Assembly: GCF_016217785.1 (NCBI RefSeq) | Contig: NZ_JACRGA010000011.1 | Coordinates: 124,001-188,000, forward strand | Source of the DNA: Methanobacterium sp. | GTDB lineage: Archaea > Methanobacteriota > Methanobacteria > Methanobacteriales > Methanobacteriaceae | Direction of reading: 5' to 3' | Length of the DNA stretch: 64,000 nucleotides | Shown here: one piece after another, positions 15,315 through 23,195 of the stretch | Layout of the letters: every line of letters starts with the position of its first letter | Numbering within the stretch: the first letter of the stretch is position 1 | Program-made: the position numbers and the translations under genes | Notes under the pieces: model-generated | The model's input: the letters and a program-made list of their open reading frames with translations, nothing else | Databases searched by the model: none | Told to the model about the DNA's origin: nothing

Positions 15315-15860
15315 TTAGGATAAGGTTTTTCCAGTGGGAGTATTTTTTTACGCATCTTTTTCGATAATGGATAAAGATACTTGAATTTTCCTTCAGTGAT
15401 ATGAACCTTGCATTTGGGTCCATGTTTTTTTGTATCCATTTTAATGATTGCTCTCCCCCCATTGCAGCAATTGATCGGGGGTGTACTTTTTTATTTTTAT
15501 TATAGATGCACCGGTTGTGTTCTGGTTTTTTAATCCTACGTAAATCCAGTTACCTGCTTGATAAATTCCACCTAAATGCTTCTGGTCTTTATCAGCATAA
15601 CTAACAGCTAATTTAAGGGCACATAGATCCTTTGTCCTAGGGCCTTCTGTAAGGATCCATAAAACCTGCTGCTGGAGATCCCCTGTGATCTTAAGATCAT
15701 CCATCTGGGTTATTGCAGTCCTGATTTTCTGGTTTTCTCTCCATTCTTTTTTCAGATCCACATTTTCAGGATTAATCTCACCCGGTTGTTTGGTTTTATA
15801 CTTCCAGAGTAGGAAGTTTACACTTCTTGATTCCCTTTTAACTTGATCTATGGCCATCAT
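15305..15860 (-). pseudogene. Broken phage-type mom DNA-modification gene
   Basis: Two frames together carry Mom-family signatures. The first (15441-15860, 139 aa) contains 'LAVSYADKDQKHLGGIYQ' and 'GNWIYVG', the family hallmark; it ends at a TAA at 15441. The second (15305-15439, 44 aa, other frame) continues with 'KFKYLYPLSKKMRKKI' and 'KPYPKRL', the usual Mom C-terminus. Mom enzymes convert adenine in phage DNA to a methylcarbamoyl derivative that blocks restriction. Besides the frameshift, the N-terminal acetyltransferase-like half does not match, so it appears deleted or replaced. It is a virus relic overlapping the tRNA-like sequence. Confidence 0.65.
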
Positions 15861-15919
15861 CTACATGCATCCCTCCTTAAGGCATTAAAGGTTTGGTCAT
15901 CCCTAATTATTATAGTGGA

Positions 15920-15942
15920 GGAAGGTATTTAAATATAAGAAA
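15920..15942 (+). promoter_or_regulatory. Promoter-like element, copy 1
   Basis: GGAAGGTATTTAAATATA followed by AGAAA contains a good TATA box 36-50 bases before the next start codon. The same element recurs at 16340-16362 with one substitution (AAG to ACG) and one extra A. Confidence 0.55.
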
Positions 15943-15977
15943 TAGTTAATATTCAATATAAGATATGAGGAATTCAC

Positions 15978-16298
15978 ATGGAAGAAAAAATGCCAGGCTT
16001 AACTTTACTATCGTTTTTATTAATTTTAGGCATTATTATTTATCTTTATTTATCTGAACCCTCCCCCGAGTTAATTCCAATAATATTTTTATTTGCATTC
16101 GGTAGTCTCGGTGGAATTTTAGATTATAAAAAATATCGCAACAATAAACTATTACTAATTTTAGGATTATCATCATTAATATTAATGTGGATAATAGTTT
16201 ATCCATACGTTAATCAATTTAACAACCTATTAATATCGCTTTTATTAAGCACAATTGCTATAATCGGATTTATGTACGCTTTTCTAAAAAGTTGGTGA
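15978..16298 (+). CDS. Small membrane protein, unknown
   Basis: 106 aa with four hydrophobic helices: 'LTLLSFLLILGIIIYLYL', 'LIPIIFLFAFGSLGGIL', 'LLLILGLSSLILMWIIVYPYV' and 'LLISLLLSTIAIIGFMYAF'. TGAGGAATTCAC provides a ribosome binding site, and a TATA box lies about 45 bases upstream. Codon use is very AT-rich, unlike the core genes to the left. No family recognised. It lies in the decayed foreign island. Confidence 0.6.
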   Translation: MEEKMPGLTLLSFLLILGIIIYLYLSEPSPELIPIIFLFAFGSLGGILDYKKYRNNKLLLILGLSSLILMWIIVYPYVNQFNNLLISLLLSTIAIIGFMYAFLKSW

Positions 16299-16339
16299 AT
16301 ATCTTCAGGAAAAAAGAGACCAAATAACATGACATATTT

Positions 16340-16362
16340 GGAAGGTATTTAAATATACGAAA
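16340..16362 (+). promoter_or_regulatory. Promoter-like element, copy 2
   Basis: GGAAGGTATTTAAATATA followed by CGAAA, a near-identical copy of the element at 15920-15942. It lies upstream of the restriction-gene relic and is not followed closely by an intact gene. Confidence 0.5.
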
Positions 16363-16556
16363 AATTTAACAATATTGGGAAGAATGGAGCAGGGGGAGTT
16401 TGAAACTGTTTTTTTCTAAACATATCCTCCACATTTATGTATCGGATTTGGTCGTCCCCCACATAAAAACCTGGCAAAGATATAACAAGAAAATTGCCCC
16501 CACAATAAACCCCGTCTGCCTATTCTTACCTTCAATTTATGGGAAGAGGGGATGAA

Positions 16557-16947
16557 TTGACAGAAGCACCAGAAGAAATAATTGAATTAGTGGATAAATT
16601 TGGGCTCATTCAACATCAAATTACTTAAATAAATATTTATTAGGACTAATAAATTCTAAAACTTTGAGTTGGTGGTATGGGAGGACTTTGACATCCCCCA
16701 CTAATTATATAAGAGAATTTGAATCAATCCCTATCCATAAAATCAATTTTGATGATAAAAATGACCTTTTAATCTATGGCCAGATAGTATCATTAGTAGA
16801 ACAAATTTTCAACTCAATAAAGAGATTGAAACCATCAGAACACCTCAAGACAAGGAATTAATCCAGAGACAGATAGACGCGACAGATAAACAAATAGATG
16901 CTTTGGTTTATGAATTGTATGGTCTAACACAGGCAGAAATCAAATAA
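16557..16947 (+). pseudogene. Remnant of a type IIG restriction-modification gene
   Basis: Three coding-like pieces survive. At 16557 (TTG after GAGGGGATGAA) the frame reads LTEAPEEIIELVDKFG, like the start of Eco57I/TaqI-type fused restriction-methylases. From 16598 another frame reads 'NKYLLGLINSKTLSWWYG', then 'NYIREFESIPIHKINF', typical of the C-terminal target-recognition region. After a further frame change the end reads 'DKELIQRQIDATDKQIDALV' then 'YELYGLTQAEIK', the characteristic C-terminus of these enzymes. The whole catalytic middle is missing, so an internal deletion joined the two ends. It cannot be functional. Confidence 0.6.
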
Positions 16948-16960
16948 TTGAGGAGATTTA

Positions 16961-17077
16961 ATGGATAATAAACTAATCCAAAGGAAAATTTTAAAATTGT
17001 TGTATAATCTCCTTCAGATAATAATGGAAAAAAAGCATTATCAATTTATTATTGAAGATCCTAAATGGAATATATAA
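16961..17077 (+). CDS. 38-aa ORF of unknown status
   Basis: ATG at 16961 with GAGGAGATTTA directly upstream; product begins MDNKLIQRKILKLLYNLLQ and ends at TAA 17075. The good ribosome binding site and position right after the restriction relic suggest it is the 5' end of a formerly longer downstream gene. It could equally be a small peptide; no family recognised. Confidence 0.35.
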   Translation: MDNKLIQRKILKLLYNLLQIIMEKKHYQFIIEDPKWNI

Positions 17078-17113
17078 TTGGAACTAATATTAGTAAGTGA
17101 GAGGGTGGAAAGC

Positions 17114-17572
17114 ATGTTTAATAAAAGTTCCAATGTGTTGGTTACAATACTCCTTTTTTGTTTTTTGGTGATTATTTCTGGATGTATTTCTTTGCCAAAT
17201 CCTAATGAAAAATTGTTAGTAGAATTCACAATTCCTAAAGATCCGAGTGTGAATACATCTACTCAAAGAACGATATCATTATACAATGTAACAATACCTG
17301 AAGGAACGAAATCTATTATTATTGAATCAGAAGATACTTCCCCCACAGCCTATGCAACTGAAGATGATTTAAACAAAAGAAGTATTTTATTTGTTAATGC
17401 TTACTCGGTGGCACCAGAGGATGAAAATTTAACTAAATATATGGTAAATTATGTTGACAAGATTTATGTACCTTTTAATAATCGAAAAGAGTTGAAACAA
17501 TCAAAAATCAGAGGACTGATTATTGGGGCCGAAAATATTCAAGGAAAAGTTAAAGTCTATATAACTACCTAA
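17114..17572 (+). CDS. Predicted lipoprotein, unknown function
   Basis: 152 aa when started at ATG 17114 behind GAGGGTGG (an upstream start at 17078 is less likely). The signal peptide ends in a lipobox (LFCFLVIISGC), so the protein would be anchored on the outer face of the membrane. The mature part is about 125 aa of predicted beta structure with several N-x-S/T sites and no motif I can name. Codon use is AT-rich, as in the rest of the island. Confidence 0.6.
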   Translation: MFNKSSNVLVTILLFCFLVIISGCISLPNPNEKLLVEFTIPKDPSVNTSTQRTISLYNVTIPEGTKSIIIESEDTSPTAYATEDDLNKRSILFVNAYSVAPEDENLTKYMVNYVDKIYVPFNNRKELKQSKIRGLIIGAENIQGKVKVYITT

Positions 17573-17651
17573 GGAGACCACCAACATTGAAAGTGCTGAA
17601 TTTGCTAATATTTTTAAAGGGGATGAAACAGCAACCTTCGAAAGTATCATT

Positions 17652-17861
17652 ATGGCTAAAGTCCAAATGTTCTTTTTCACCATAATTATATCAGTGTCCT
17701 ATGGTGTGATGCTTTATGTCCTGATTGCCAACAACGATCCTAGTCAAATTGACAGTTTTCCAGTATTAGATGATAGTATAATAGCTATTCTGGCCATCAG
17801 CCACGCAGGTTACTTAACAAACAAAGCAATAGACCAAACAGCAGTAGATAAAACCGCATAA
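17652..17861 (+). pseudogene. C-terminal fragment of a membrane protein
   Basis: From ATG 17652 the frame gives 69 aa with two hydrophobic segments ('VQMFFFTIIISVSYGVMLYVLI' and 'IIAILAISHAGYLTNKAI'). The same frame is open and coding-like upstream (IESAEFANIFKGDETATFES, from about 17586) but has no ATG/GTG/TTG start there. It resembles the tail of a larger bacterial-type membrane protein whose front has been lost. An expressed short version from 17652 is possible, but no ribosome binding site precedes it. Confidence 0.4.
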
Positions 17862-18136
17862 TTCCTTTTTTTCTTAAAAATTTATTGGTTTTTTGGTAGT
17901 GGTTGCAGGTTTTCTGAATCAACATCTTAGTCACATTATGTCAGGTTTGATTTGTGAACCAATTGCTATAATAAATATTAGAAGTTTTTTATTTATTTAT
18001 TAATAAATTTTACTAAATCATTATTAGTAGTATTATTTTAATAATAATCAAATGTATTTAATTATTTGATGGTAGTACTAACTAAAAACTATCTGATTAA
18101 ATTTTAAATAAAATATTTTTTAAGGGGGTTGAAAAA
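17862..18136 (+). promoter_or_regulatory. AT-rich leader of the DUF2589 gene
   Basis: Very AT-rich (long TTTATTTATTTATTAATAAATTTT run near 17980-18010, several TATA-like candidates). AAGGGGGTTG at 18122-18131 is a strong ribosome binding site for the gene at 18137. Confidence 0.4.
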
Positions 18137-18802
18137 ATGACTGATACGGTACCTAGTGCTGGTGAAGAGTTGTCTTCGATAGATTTTTCTAAAATGATTG
18201 GTGGTCCATTAATTGCTGTGGTGAATGCTCAAACTCAAGCATCACTTGCAACAGTGAACTTCGTAAAGCAAGTAGGGTTTAAACCTAAAACAGATTCAAA
18301 GTCAGGTACACCTCAAGAACAGTTTACGGGTGAACCTACTACTGTGACTTTTAAATATGAAAAAGATGGGAAAGAAACCGATTTAAAAGTTCCATTACTA
18401 ACTATACTTCCAGTTCCGTATATTCGTGTAGAAGAAACTGACATCAATTTTTTAGCTAAAATAAATTCAGTTGAACATCATGAAGTTGATAATGATGTTA
18501 AAGTAGATGCCGAGGTGGATGCTAAAGTTGGTTGTTCATGGGCTAGTGCCAGTTTAAAAGTTTCCACGGCTTACCAGCACAAAGACGAATCTGGAAGTAA
18601 TGTTTCTCGGGATTATTCATTGGAAGTTAAAGTAAAAGCTGTTCAAGATGAAATCCCAGCTGGTATGAGTAAAGTCCTTAGTATTTTAGAAAATCAAATC
18701 AAAGAAACCCCCGCAACAAAACCTACGATAGAATCTTCTAAAAAAGAAGTAAAAGGTGAATTAATAGGGCCTAAAGGGGATACAATTGCCAATATAGATT
18801 AA
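18137..18802 (+). CDS. DUF2589-family protein
   Basis: 221 aa. The N-terminal third ('ELSSIDFSKMIGGPLIAVVN', then 'QTQASLATVNFVKQVGF') and the following beta-rich stretch ('TVTFKYEKDGKETDLKVPLL', 'LPVPYIRVEETDINFLAKIN', 'KVSTAYQHKDESG', 'DYSLEVKVKAVQDEIPAGMS') match the DUF2589 pattern as I recall it. No signal peptide or membrane segment, so presumably cytoplasmic. The family function is unknown to me. It has a very strong ribosome binding site (AAGGGGGTTG). The next gene, 141 bp on, encodes a protein with matching N-terminal features, so the two form a pair. Confidence 0.7.
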   Translation: MTDTVPSAGEELSSIDFSKMIGGPLIAVVNAQTQASLATVNFVKQVGFKPKTDSKSGTPQEQFTGEPTTVTFKYEKDGKETDLKVPLLTILPVPYIRVEETDINFLAKINSVEHHEVDNDVKVDAEVDAKVGCSWASASLKVSTAYQHKDESGSNVSRDYSLEVKVKAVQDEIPAGMSKVLSILENQIKETPATKPTIESSKKEVKGELIGPKGDTIANID

Positions 18803-18943
18803 TCGGCTAATAATGCCAATTCAATCTGTAAGTAACGGTTTCAGGTTTCAAATGGTAGACTTCAGATTATTTACAGATATCCATAAAAATATGGGGATTT
18901 CGTATAAATAATTTGACTCGAATAAGGTAATAAGGAATAATAT

Positions 18944-19675
18944 ATGACGAATTTGAGCCATTTAATGGGTAGTTTAATAACCCAAATAGAAAAAGGGAGA
19001 GTACAGGGAGACCTAGGAGTATTAGAAATTGCTAAGCTTTACAAAAATGACAGCATATTAGCAGGATTTCCAGTACCTCGAATGGTTCTAGATTCAGTTG
19101 AGGTTGACCTTAAAATAGCAATTGATTCAGTACCTATTTCATCAACATGTTTAACAGCAGAATCTCAATCGCAGCTAATGAAACAACTGAAAACAATGAT
19201 ACATACTTTAAATATCGAAAAAACATTTGAACAACTAATACAAATAAATTCGAACTTCCAAAAAGTTTGGCAAAAAGAGGAAACTAAAATTCTAGAAGAA
19301 TTATCGAATTTATTTACAAATGAAACTGAAATCAAACCAGAGTTACATGTCAACCTAGCAACTTCAACTATAATGAATCATATCCTAAGCACAATCATGT
19401 CTTCAATATCCGACCTTGATACCAAAAATCTCCAAAAATTTTTTGATAAAGATTTATATCAATTAGAAAATCGCGTGAAAACTCAAATTGAAAAAATCAT
19501 TAATAACTTAATTCACAATCCGATAGATGATACATATGATATTGAAGTACTCGTAACTTCATCAGAATTAGAAGATATCAGCCCAGATAAAATTACCACT
19601 ATTAAATTAAAATTAAAAGAATCTGATCGTAGCTGGATAAAAACAAAAGAAAAAGAAAAATTAATTCCATACTAA
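18944..19675 (+). CDS. Partner protein of the DUF2589 gene, unknown function
   Basis: 243 aa, soluble, no signal peptide. The N-terminus 'LMGSLITQIEKGRVQGDLG' followed by 'IAKLYKNDSILAGFPVPRM' and then 'VEVDLKIAID' resembles the small proteins that I recall next to DUF2589 genes in bacteria (helical start, then a V-P-R strand). The middle is helical (about residues 75-190). The C-terminus is beta-like with a charged tail. It is AT-rich and follows the DUF2589 gene in the same direction. Joint action of the two proteins is inferred from context only. Confidence 0.55.
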   Translation: MTNLSHLMGSLITQIEKGRVQGDLGVLEIAKLYKNDSILAGFPVPRMVLDSVEVDLKIAIDSVPISSTCLTAESQSQLMKQLKTMIHTLNIEKTFEQLIQINSNFQKVWQKEETKILEELSNLFTNETEIKPELHVNLATSTIMNHILSTIMSSISDLDTKNLQKFFDKDLYQLENRVKTQIEKIINNLIHNPIDDTYDIEVLVTSSELEDISPDKITTIKLKLKESDRSWIKTKEKEKLIPY

Positions 19676-19726
19676 ATTGAAGACAATTGGTTGAAAATTA
19701 TTAGAGTAACTTCTAATAGAACAAAT

Positions 19727-20157
19727 TCAACTTTTTTCCATGAATTTCTCCAGCTGCTCTTCAGGTAGAATTTTATCCTCACCTTCAACATGAGGATCAT
19801 CTTCCAGGTAAGCTGATTTCAGGACTGGTTTTATTACTGGTATTGCCCCCCTCGGCTGTCATGGCCTTGCTGATTGGTTGGTCTGATGTATCCAATCATG
19901 TTGAAAAGGTCCTGTTCGAAATCAAATCCTTTTTTATTACAGCATTTTTGTAGAGTGGCCAGGTCATATTTTTCCAGGTCTACCCGGACACCTTTCTCAG
20001 ATACCTGGTATGGTATGCTACGATCTCCACTGAGGATCTCATCAATACGATCCATTATTTTACCTTCAAGGATTCTCTTCTGAAGGGCCATTTTCTGAAG
20101 TTCTTTATCATCTGCTACGAGGTTTATTTCTATGGTAGTGATTTTATCAACCTTCAA
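19727..20157 (-). pseudogene. Unidentified gene frameshifted at a G6 run
   Basis: The first frame (19834-20157, from TTG 20157) encodes 107 aa: 'VDKITTIEINLVADDKELQK', 'KIMDRIDEILSGD', 'DLEKYDLATLQKCC'. It ends shortly after the run GGGGGG at about 19849-19854. In the shifted frame the coding sense continues as 'AIPVIKPVLKSAYLEDDPHV' and 'LPEEQLEKFMEK' to a TGA at 19727. The 5' end is also doubtful: no ribosome binding site precedes the TTG, and the frame is open and plausible (TWTRAQTET) for eight codons further without a start. Family not recognised; a virus-derived gene is possible given its neighbours. Confidence 0.45.
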
Positions 20158-20289
20158 GGTCTCGGTCTGCGCCCGGGTCCATGTAGATTATCTTGGTAAA
20201 ATGTATTTAAAAAAAGTAATGGCAAAAGAGAGCAAAAGATAAGTTATTTCGTGCTATTCCACTGTGAACATGTCTTCTTCATACGTATT

Positions 20290-20430
20290 AACCTCAAAAA
20301 ATAGATTTTATGGATATAACTCGATTTTCTTGAATGTAATCTGATTTATTTGGATGTAACTTGGTTTTCTTGAATGTGATTTGATTTATTTGGATGTAAT
20401 GTGGTTTTCTTGAATAATATGGGGCTATTT
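20290..20430. repeat. Tandem ~40-bp repeat, about three copies
   Basis: The unit TTTGGATGTAACTTGGTTTT + CTTGAATGTGATTTGATTTA recurs with few changes from about 20311 to 20415. It lies downstream of the lipoprotein gene and contains no coding frame. Confidence 0.7.
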
Positions 20431-20488
20431 ATTTTGAATAAATGATTCCAAATTATTGATTTTTATGATTTGATTTTATTTTTTGATT

Positions 20489-20983
20489 TTATGATTTGAA
20501 TTTGGTGGGGTTCTGTTGTACTATTTCATCCCTCTGTTTCTGGTATTCCAGGGATGTGTCCATGTAATTGTTGGCCAGATCCACATGGGTGTTGCCGGTT
20601 TTGGTGTCATTCCGGGTGAAGAGAGGTATTGCTACCTTCAGTTCGTTGGTGGCGTTGATCTTGGCATCCAGTTCCTGGAGGGTGATCTGCAAGTAGGTGA
20701 TGTAAACCTGGTCCTGGAGGTTCTTGGCATATATCAATGCCTCCTGGGAGGTGGTTCTCGCCAGGTTGAACTCAGTGGATGCGTTATCTGCCTGTGACTG
20801 TGCAGCTGTGTACTGATACTTGTTGGTGCTGGTTGCTGCCTGGTTAAAGTAGCTATCTCCGGATTTAATGTGATCATTAATGGTATCAGTTAACTGGTCT
20901 ATCTGAGTCACCTGGGTGCCTAAACATCCTGATAAATAAACAGTCAGGATTACCAGGACGAAGATAATGATTGTCTTACGCAT
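20489..20983 (-). CDS. Predicted lipoprotein with helical extracytoplasmic domain
   Basis: 164 aa from ATG 20983, which follows AGGTGTGTT; the frame also reaches back to 21016. The signal peptide MRKTIIIFVLVILTVYLSGC ends in a lipobox. The mature domain is predicted all-helical, with heptad-like spacing ('TDTINDHIKSGDSYFNQAAT', 'ASTEFNLARTTSQEALIYAK', 'LQITLQELDAKIN'), so it may be a coiled-coil bundle. No enzyme motif. Function unknown; it probably acts at the outer face of the cell membrane. Confidence 0.65.
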   Translation of the reverse strand: MRKTIIIFVLVILTVYLSGCLGTQVTQIDQLTDTINDHIKSGDSYFNQAATSTNKYQYTAAQSQADNASTEFNLARTTSQEALIYAKNLQDQVYITYLQITLQELDAKINATNELKVAIPLFTRNDTKTGNTHVDLANNYMDTSLEYQKQRDEIVQQNPTKFKS

Positions 20984-21289
20984 AACACACCTGCATACTT
21001 TTAAACTTACTTTCACACCATGAAATTTAAATATAAATCTAATATGTATAGAATTACTTGAAATATTTGCCTATTAAAAGTTTGAATATCAAGAGTAATT
21101 AGTAATTGGATATAGTTTGAATAGTACTGAATTCCTATTAATAGTTTTGATAATTGAAAAGTCTGAAACAAATTTGAATAGTCCCTGAAATAGGTTTGAT
21201 ATTAAATAGTCCGGAAATAGTTTGAATTTATTGGTTTGATTGGGCACTATATGAATCCAGTAAAAAAAATGGAAAAATATGATGTATAA

Positions 21290-21673
21290 TTATGATTTCC
21301 ATAGTCCGTGGATGTTGCAGTAGGTCCTGGCCTTGAGTTCACTTTCCTGGTCTGGTTCTACCGGGAATTCTGCCTCGGGCTCATCACCAGGCTTTAAAAA
21401 CTGGATGAACACATGGTTATCTGTGGCAAGCTCCACCCATTCTATGTGGTGATTTTCTTCCATGGGATGGGGTACTTCTCCCACCTTAACCTTAACTCCC
21501 TCTGCAGTTTTCTCAATCACTGGTCTGTGTTTAATGGAACCATCATCATCCTGTTTCTCCTTCAAAAGTTCCATGGCTACTTCACAACAAACCAGTTTGC
21601 CCGGACCCACACAGAGAACATTAATTATATTCCCACAAATATCACATCGATATATCTGTCCTTTTTCAGTCAT
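21290..21673 (-). CDS. dfx: Desulfoferrodoxin (superoxide reductase, 2Fe type)
   Basis: 127 aa, the usual length. The N-terminal desulforedoxin domain binds Fe through 'YRCDICGNII' and 'KLVCCEV'. The C-terminal neelaredoxin domain holds the catalytic Fe(His4Cys) site: 'KHRPVIE', 'HPMEENHHIEWVEL' and 'YCNIHGLWKS'. It reduces superoxide to peroxide without making O2, an oxygen-defence function of anaerobes. The ATG at 21673 has GAGGGTGTAA upstream. Rubrerythrin follows upstream on the same strand, which fits a peroxide-removing partner. Confidence 0.95.
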   Translation of the reverse strand: MTEKGQIYRCDICGNIINVLCVGPGKLVCCEVAMELLKEKQDDDGSIKHRPVIEKTAEGVKVKVGEVPHPMEENHHIEWVELATDNHVFIQFLKPGDEPEAEFPVEPDQESELKARTYCNIHGLWKS

Positions 21674-22018
21674 TTACACCCTCAATTTTTTTTTGTTTAA
21701 TAGATTTTAATACCGATTTTCAAATACAGATAAAAAAATTCAAAAAAACTAAACTATTGGCTTAAATATTCCCCTAAATATTCCTATTTTAAATAATGGG
21801 TTTTGAATCAATCTGCATTCAAAATAATGACCCCAAATAATCCACATTTTAAATAATTTTGAATAATTCAAATGACTTTTACTGTACCACAGCTTAAATG
21901 ATTAAGGTTATCCCCATTTAATTTAGGTAATCTCCATTTAAGCAAGGTTTTTTAATTGTTTTCCCAAAAAAAAGGTAGGGATAAATTCCCGGGTAGGGGA
22001 ATTTGGTTTAGATTATTA
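21674..22018. other. Intergenic region, 345 bp, with degenerate repeats
   Basis: Units of the type AATAATCCACATTTTAAATAAT and TTTAATTTAGGTAATCTCCA recur in loose form between about 21775 and 21945. T-tracts are present but no coding frame. It carries the dfx promoter region close to 21674-21720. Confidence 0.4.
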
Positions 22019-22603
22019 TTAGTACTGTTCGCAGCGGATGAAGAAGTACTTGGTGGGGTGGTCACATGCAGGGCACTTTTCTGGTGGCTCTTTTCCAGTG
22101 ACAGAGTAACCACATTTGAGACAGGTCCATGAGACAGCTTCATCTTTCTTGAAGAGGGTGCCGGCTTCCACTTGTTCCAGGAGTTGGGTGTACCTTTCCT
22201 CATGGTGAACTTCTGCCTTTCCAATGGCCAGTAATCTCCGGGCCACAGCATCTAAGCCTTCCTGTTTAGCTACTTTAGCAAATTCTGGGTACATTTCACT
22301 GTTTTCGTAGTGTTCCCCTGCTATGGCGGCTTTGATGTTTTCCACGGTGTTACCCAATGTTAATGGGGCTTCTGCTTCCACGTGTATCTCATCATCAACC
22401 AGATTCGGATTTTTCTTAATCTCCTGGATCATCTTGAACAACCATTTAGCATGCTGTCGTTCGTTCTCAGCAGTTTCCAGGAATATCTCGGAAATTTGAG
22501 GGTAACCATCCTTTGTAGCCTGTTTCGCATAGAAACTGTAACGGTTTCTAGCCTGACTTTCACCAATAAATGCCTTTGTAAGGTTTTCTAAGGTTTTTTC
22601 CAT
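22019..22603 (-). CDS. rbr: Rubrerythrin
   Basis: 194 aa from ATG 22603 (MEKTLENLTKAFIGESQARN); an upstream ATG at 22633 is possible but less likely. The ferritin-like diiron domain has the expected Glu/His pattern ('AFIGESQARNRYSFYAKQA', 'ETAENERQHAKWLF', 'AGEHYENSEMYPEFA', 'EVHHEERYTQLL'). The C-terminal rubredoxin domain has 'CLKCGY' and 'CPACDHP'. It reduces hydrogen peroxide with electrons from rubredoxin or NADH-linked donors and complements the superoxide reductase gene downstream. Confidence 0.96.
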   Translation of the reverse strand: MEKTLENLTKAFIGESQARNRYSFYAKQATKDGYPQISEIFLETAENERQHAKWLFKMIQEIKKNPNLVDDEIHVEAEAPLTLGNTVENIKAAIAGEHYENSEMYPEFAKVAKQEGLDAVARRLLAIGKAEVHHEERYTQLLEQVEAGTLFKKDEAVSWTCLKCGYSVTGKEPPEKCPACDHPTKYFFIRCEQY

Positions 22604-23195
22604 TATCAACACCATATTAATATTGAACATCAAAGTTTATAAATTTTTATCATTAAGCCAGGCATTTATATTAAAAAAAATCCACCAGAACCCGGAAAGT
22701 GACTAAAACAGAGTATGAATAAATTCGAGATGCAAATTATCATTTTATAAAACATTATGACCAGTCTGAACAGTTAAATAGTTCCCCAAAGATTTAAATG
22801 ATTACTTAAACCTTAAAATTATTCCTTAAACCTTAAAATGAATCCCCAAACCTAAAAATGATTACCTAAACCCTAAAATGATTACCTAACCCCTGAAATA
22901 AATCCCTAAACTTTAGATGGTTCTCCAGACCTTAGGTGAAATATATAAATCTGTCCCTAATTTTAACCCTATTAATCCCATTAATATTTATTATCCAGGG
23001 ATAACATAACAAATAATGTAACATGCTGTTAAAGGACCTCCATATCCAGATGATTCTAATCGGGTTAGGGGTGGAGCTAAGGGGAACACGGTACTTACAT
23101 AGTATTTTGTTCAATGATGATGATTCAGGCAAAATGATAGTATTAGATTGGGATATTATCGAAAATTCACTGGATAGTTGGAGGATATTTTTCCC
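22604..23195. repeat. Intergenic region with ~21-bp tandem repeats
   Basis: Between about 22785 and 22935 a unit of the form AAATGATTACCTAAACCCTAA occurs about seven times with substitutions. The flanks are AT-rich without a coding frame. The histidine-kinase ribosome binding site GGAGGATATTTTTCCC lies at the right edge. Confidence 0.65.

Noticed and set aside
15229..15462. 77-codon minus-strand frame over the tRNA-like sequence
   Set aside because: The competing frame encodes the recognisable Mom tail, and the 3' half of this frame is the tRNA-like sequence.
20290..20430. Second possible CRISPR-like array
   Set aside because: Direct 40-bp tandem copies without spacer diversity.
22785..22935. 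Possible CRISPR array because of repeated ~21-bp units
   Set aside because: The units touch each other without unique spacers and vary in sequence; no cas genes are near. It is a degenerate tandem repeat.
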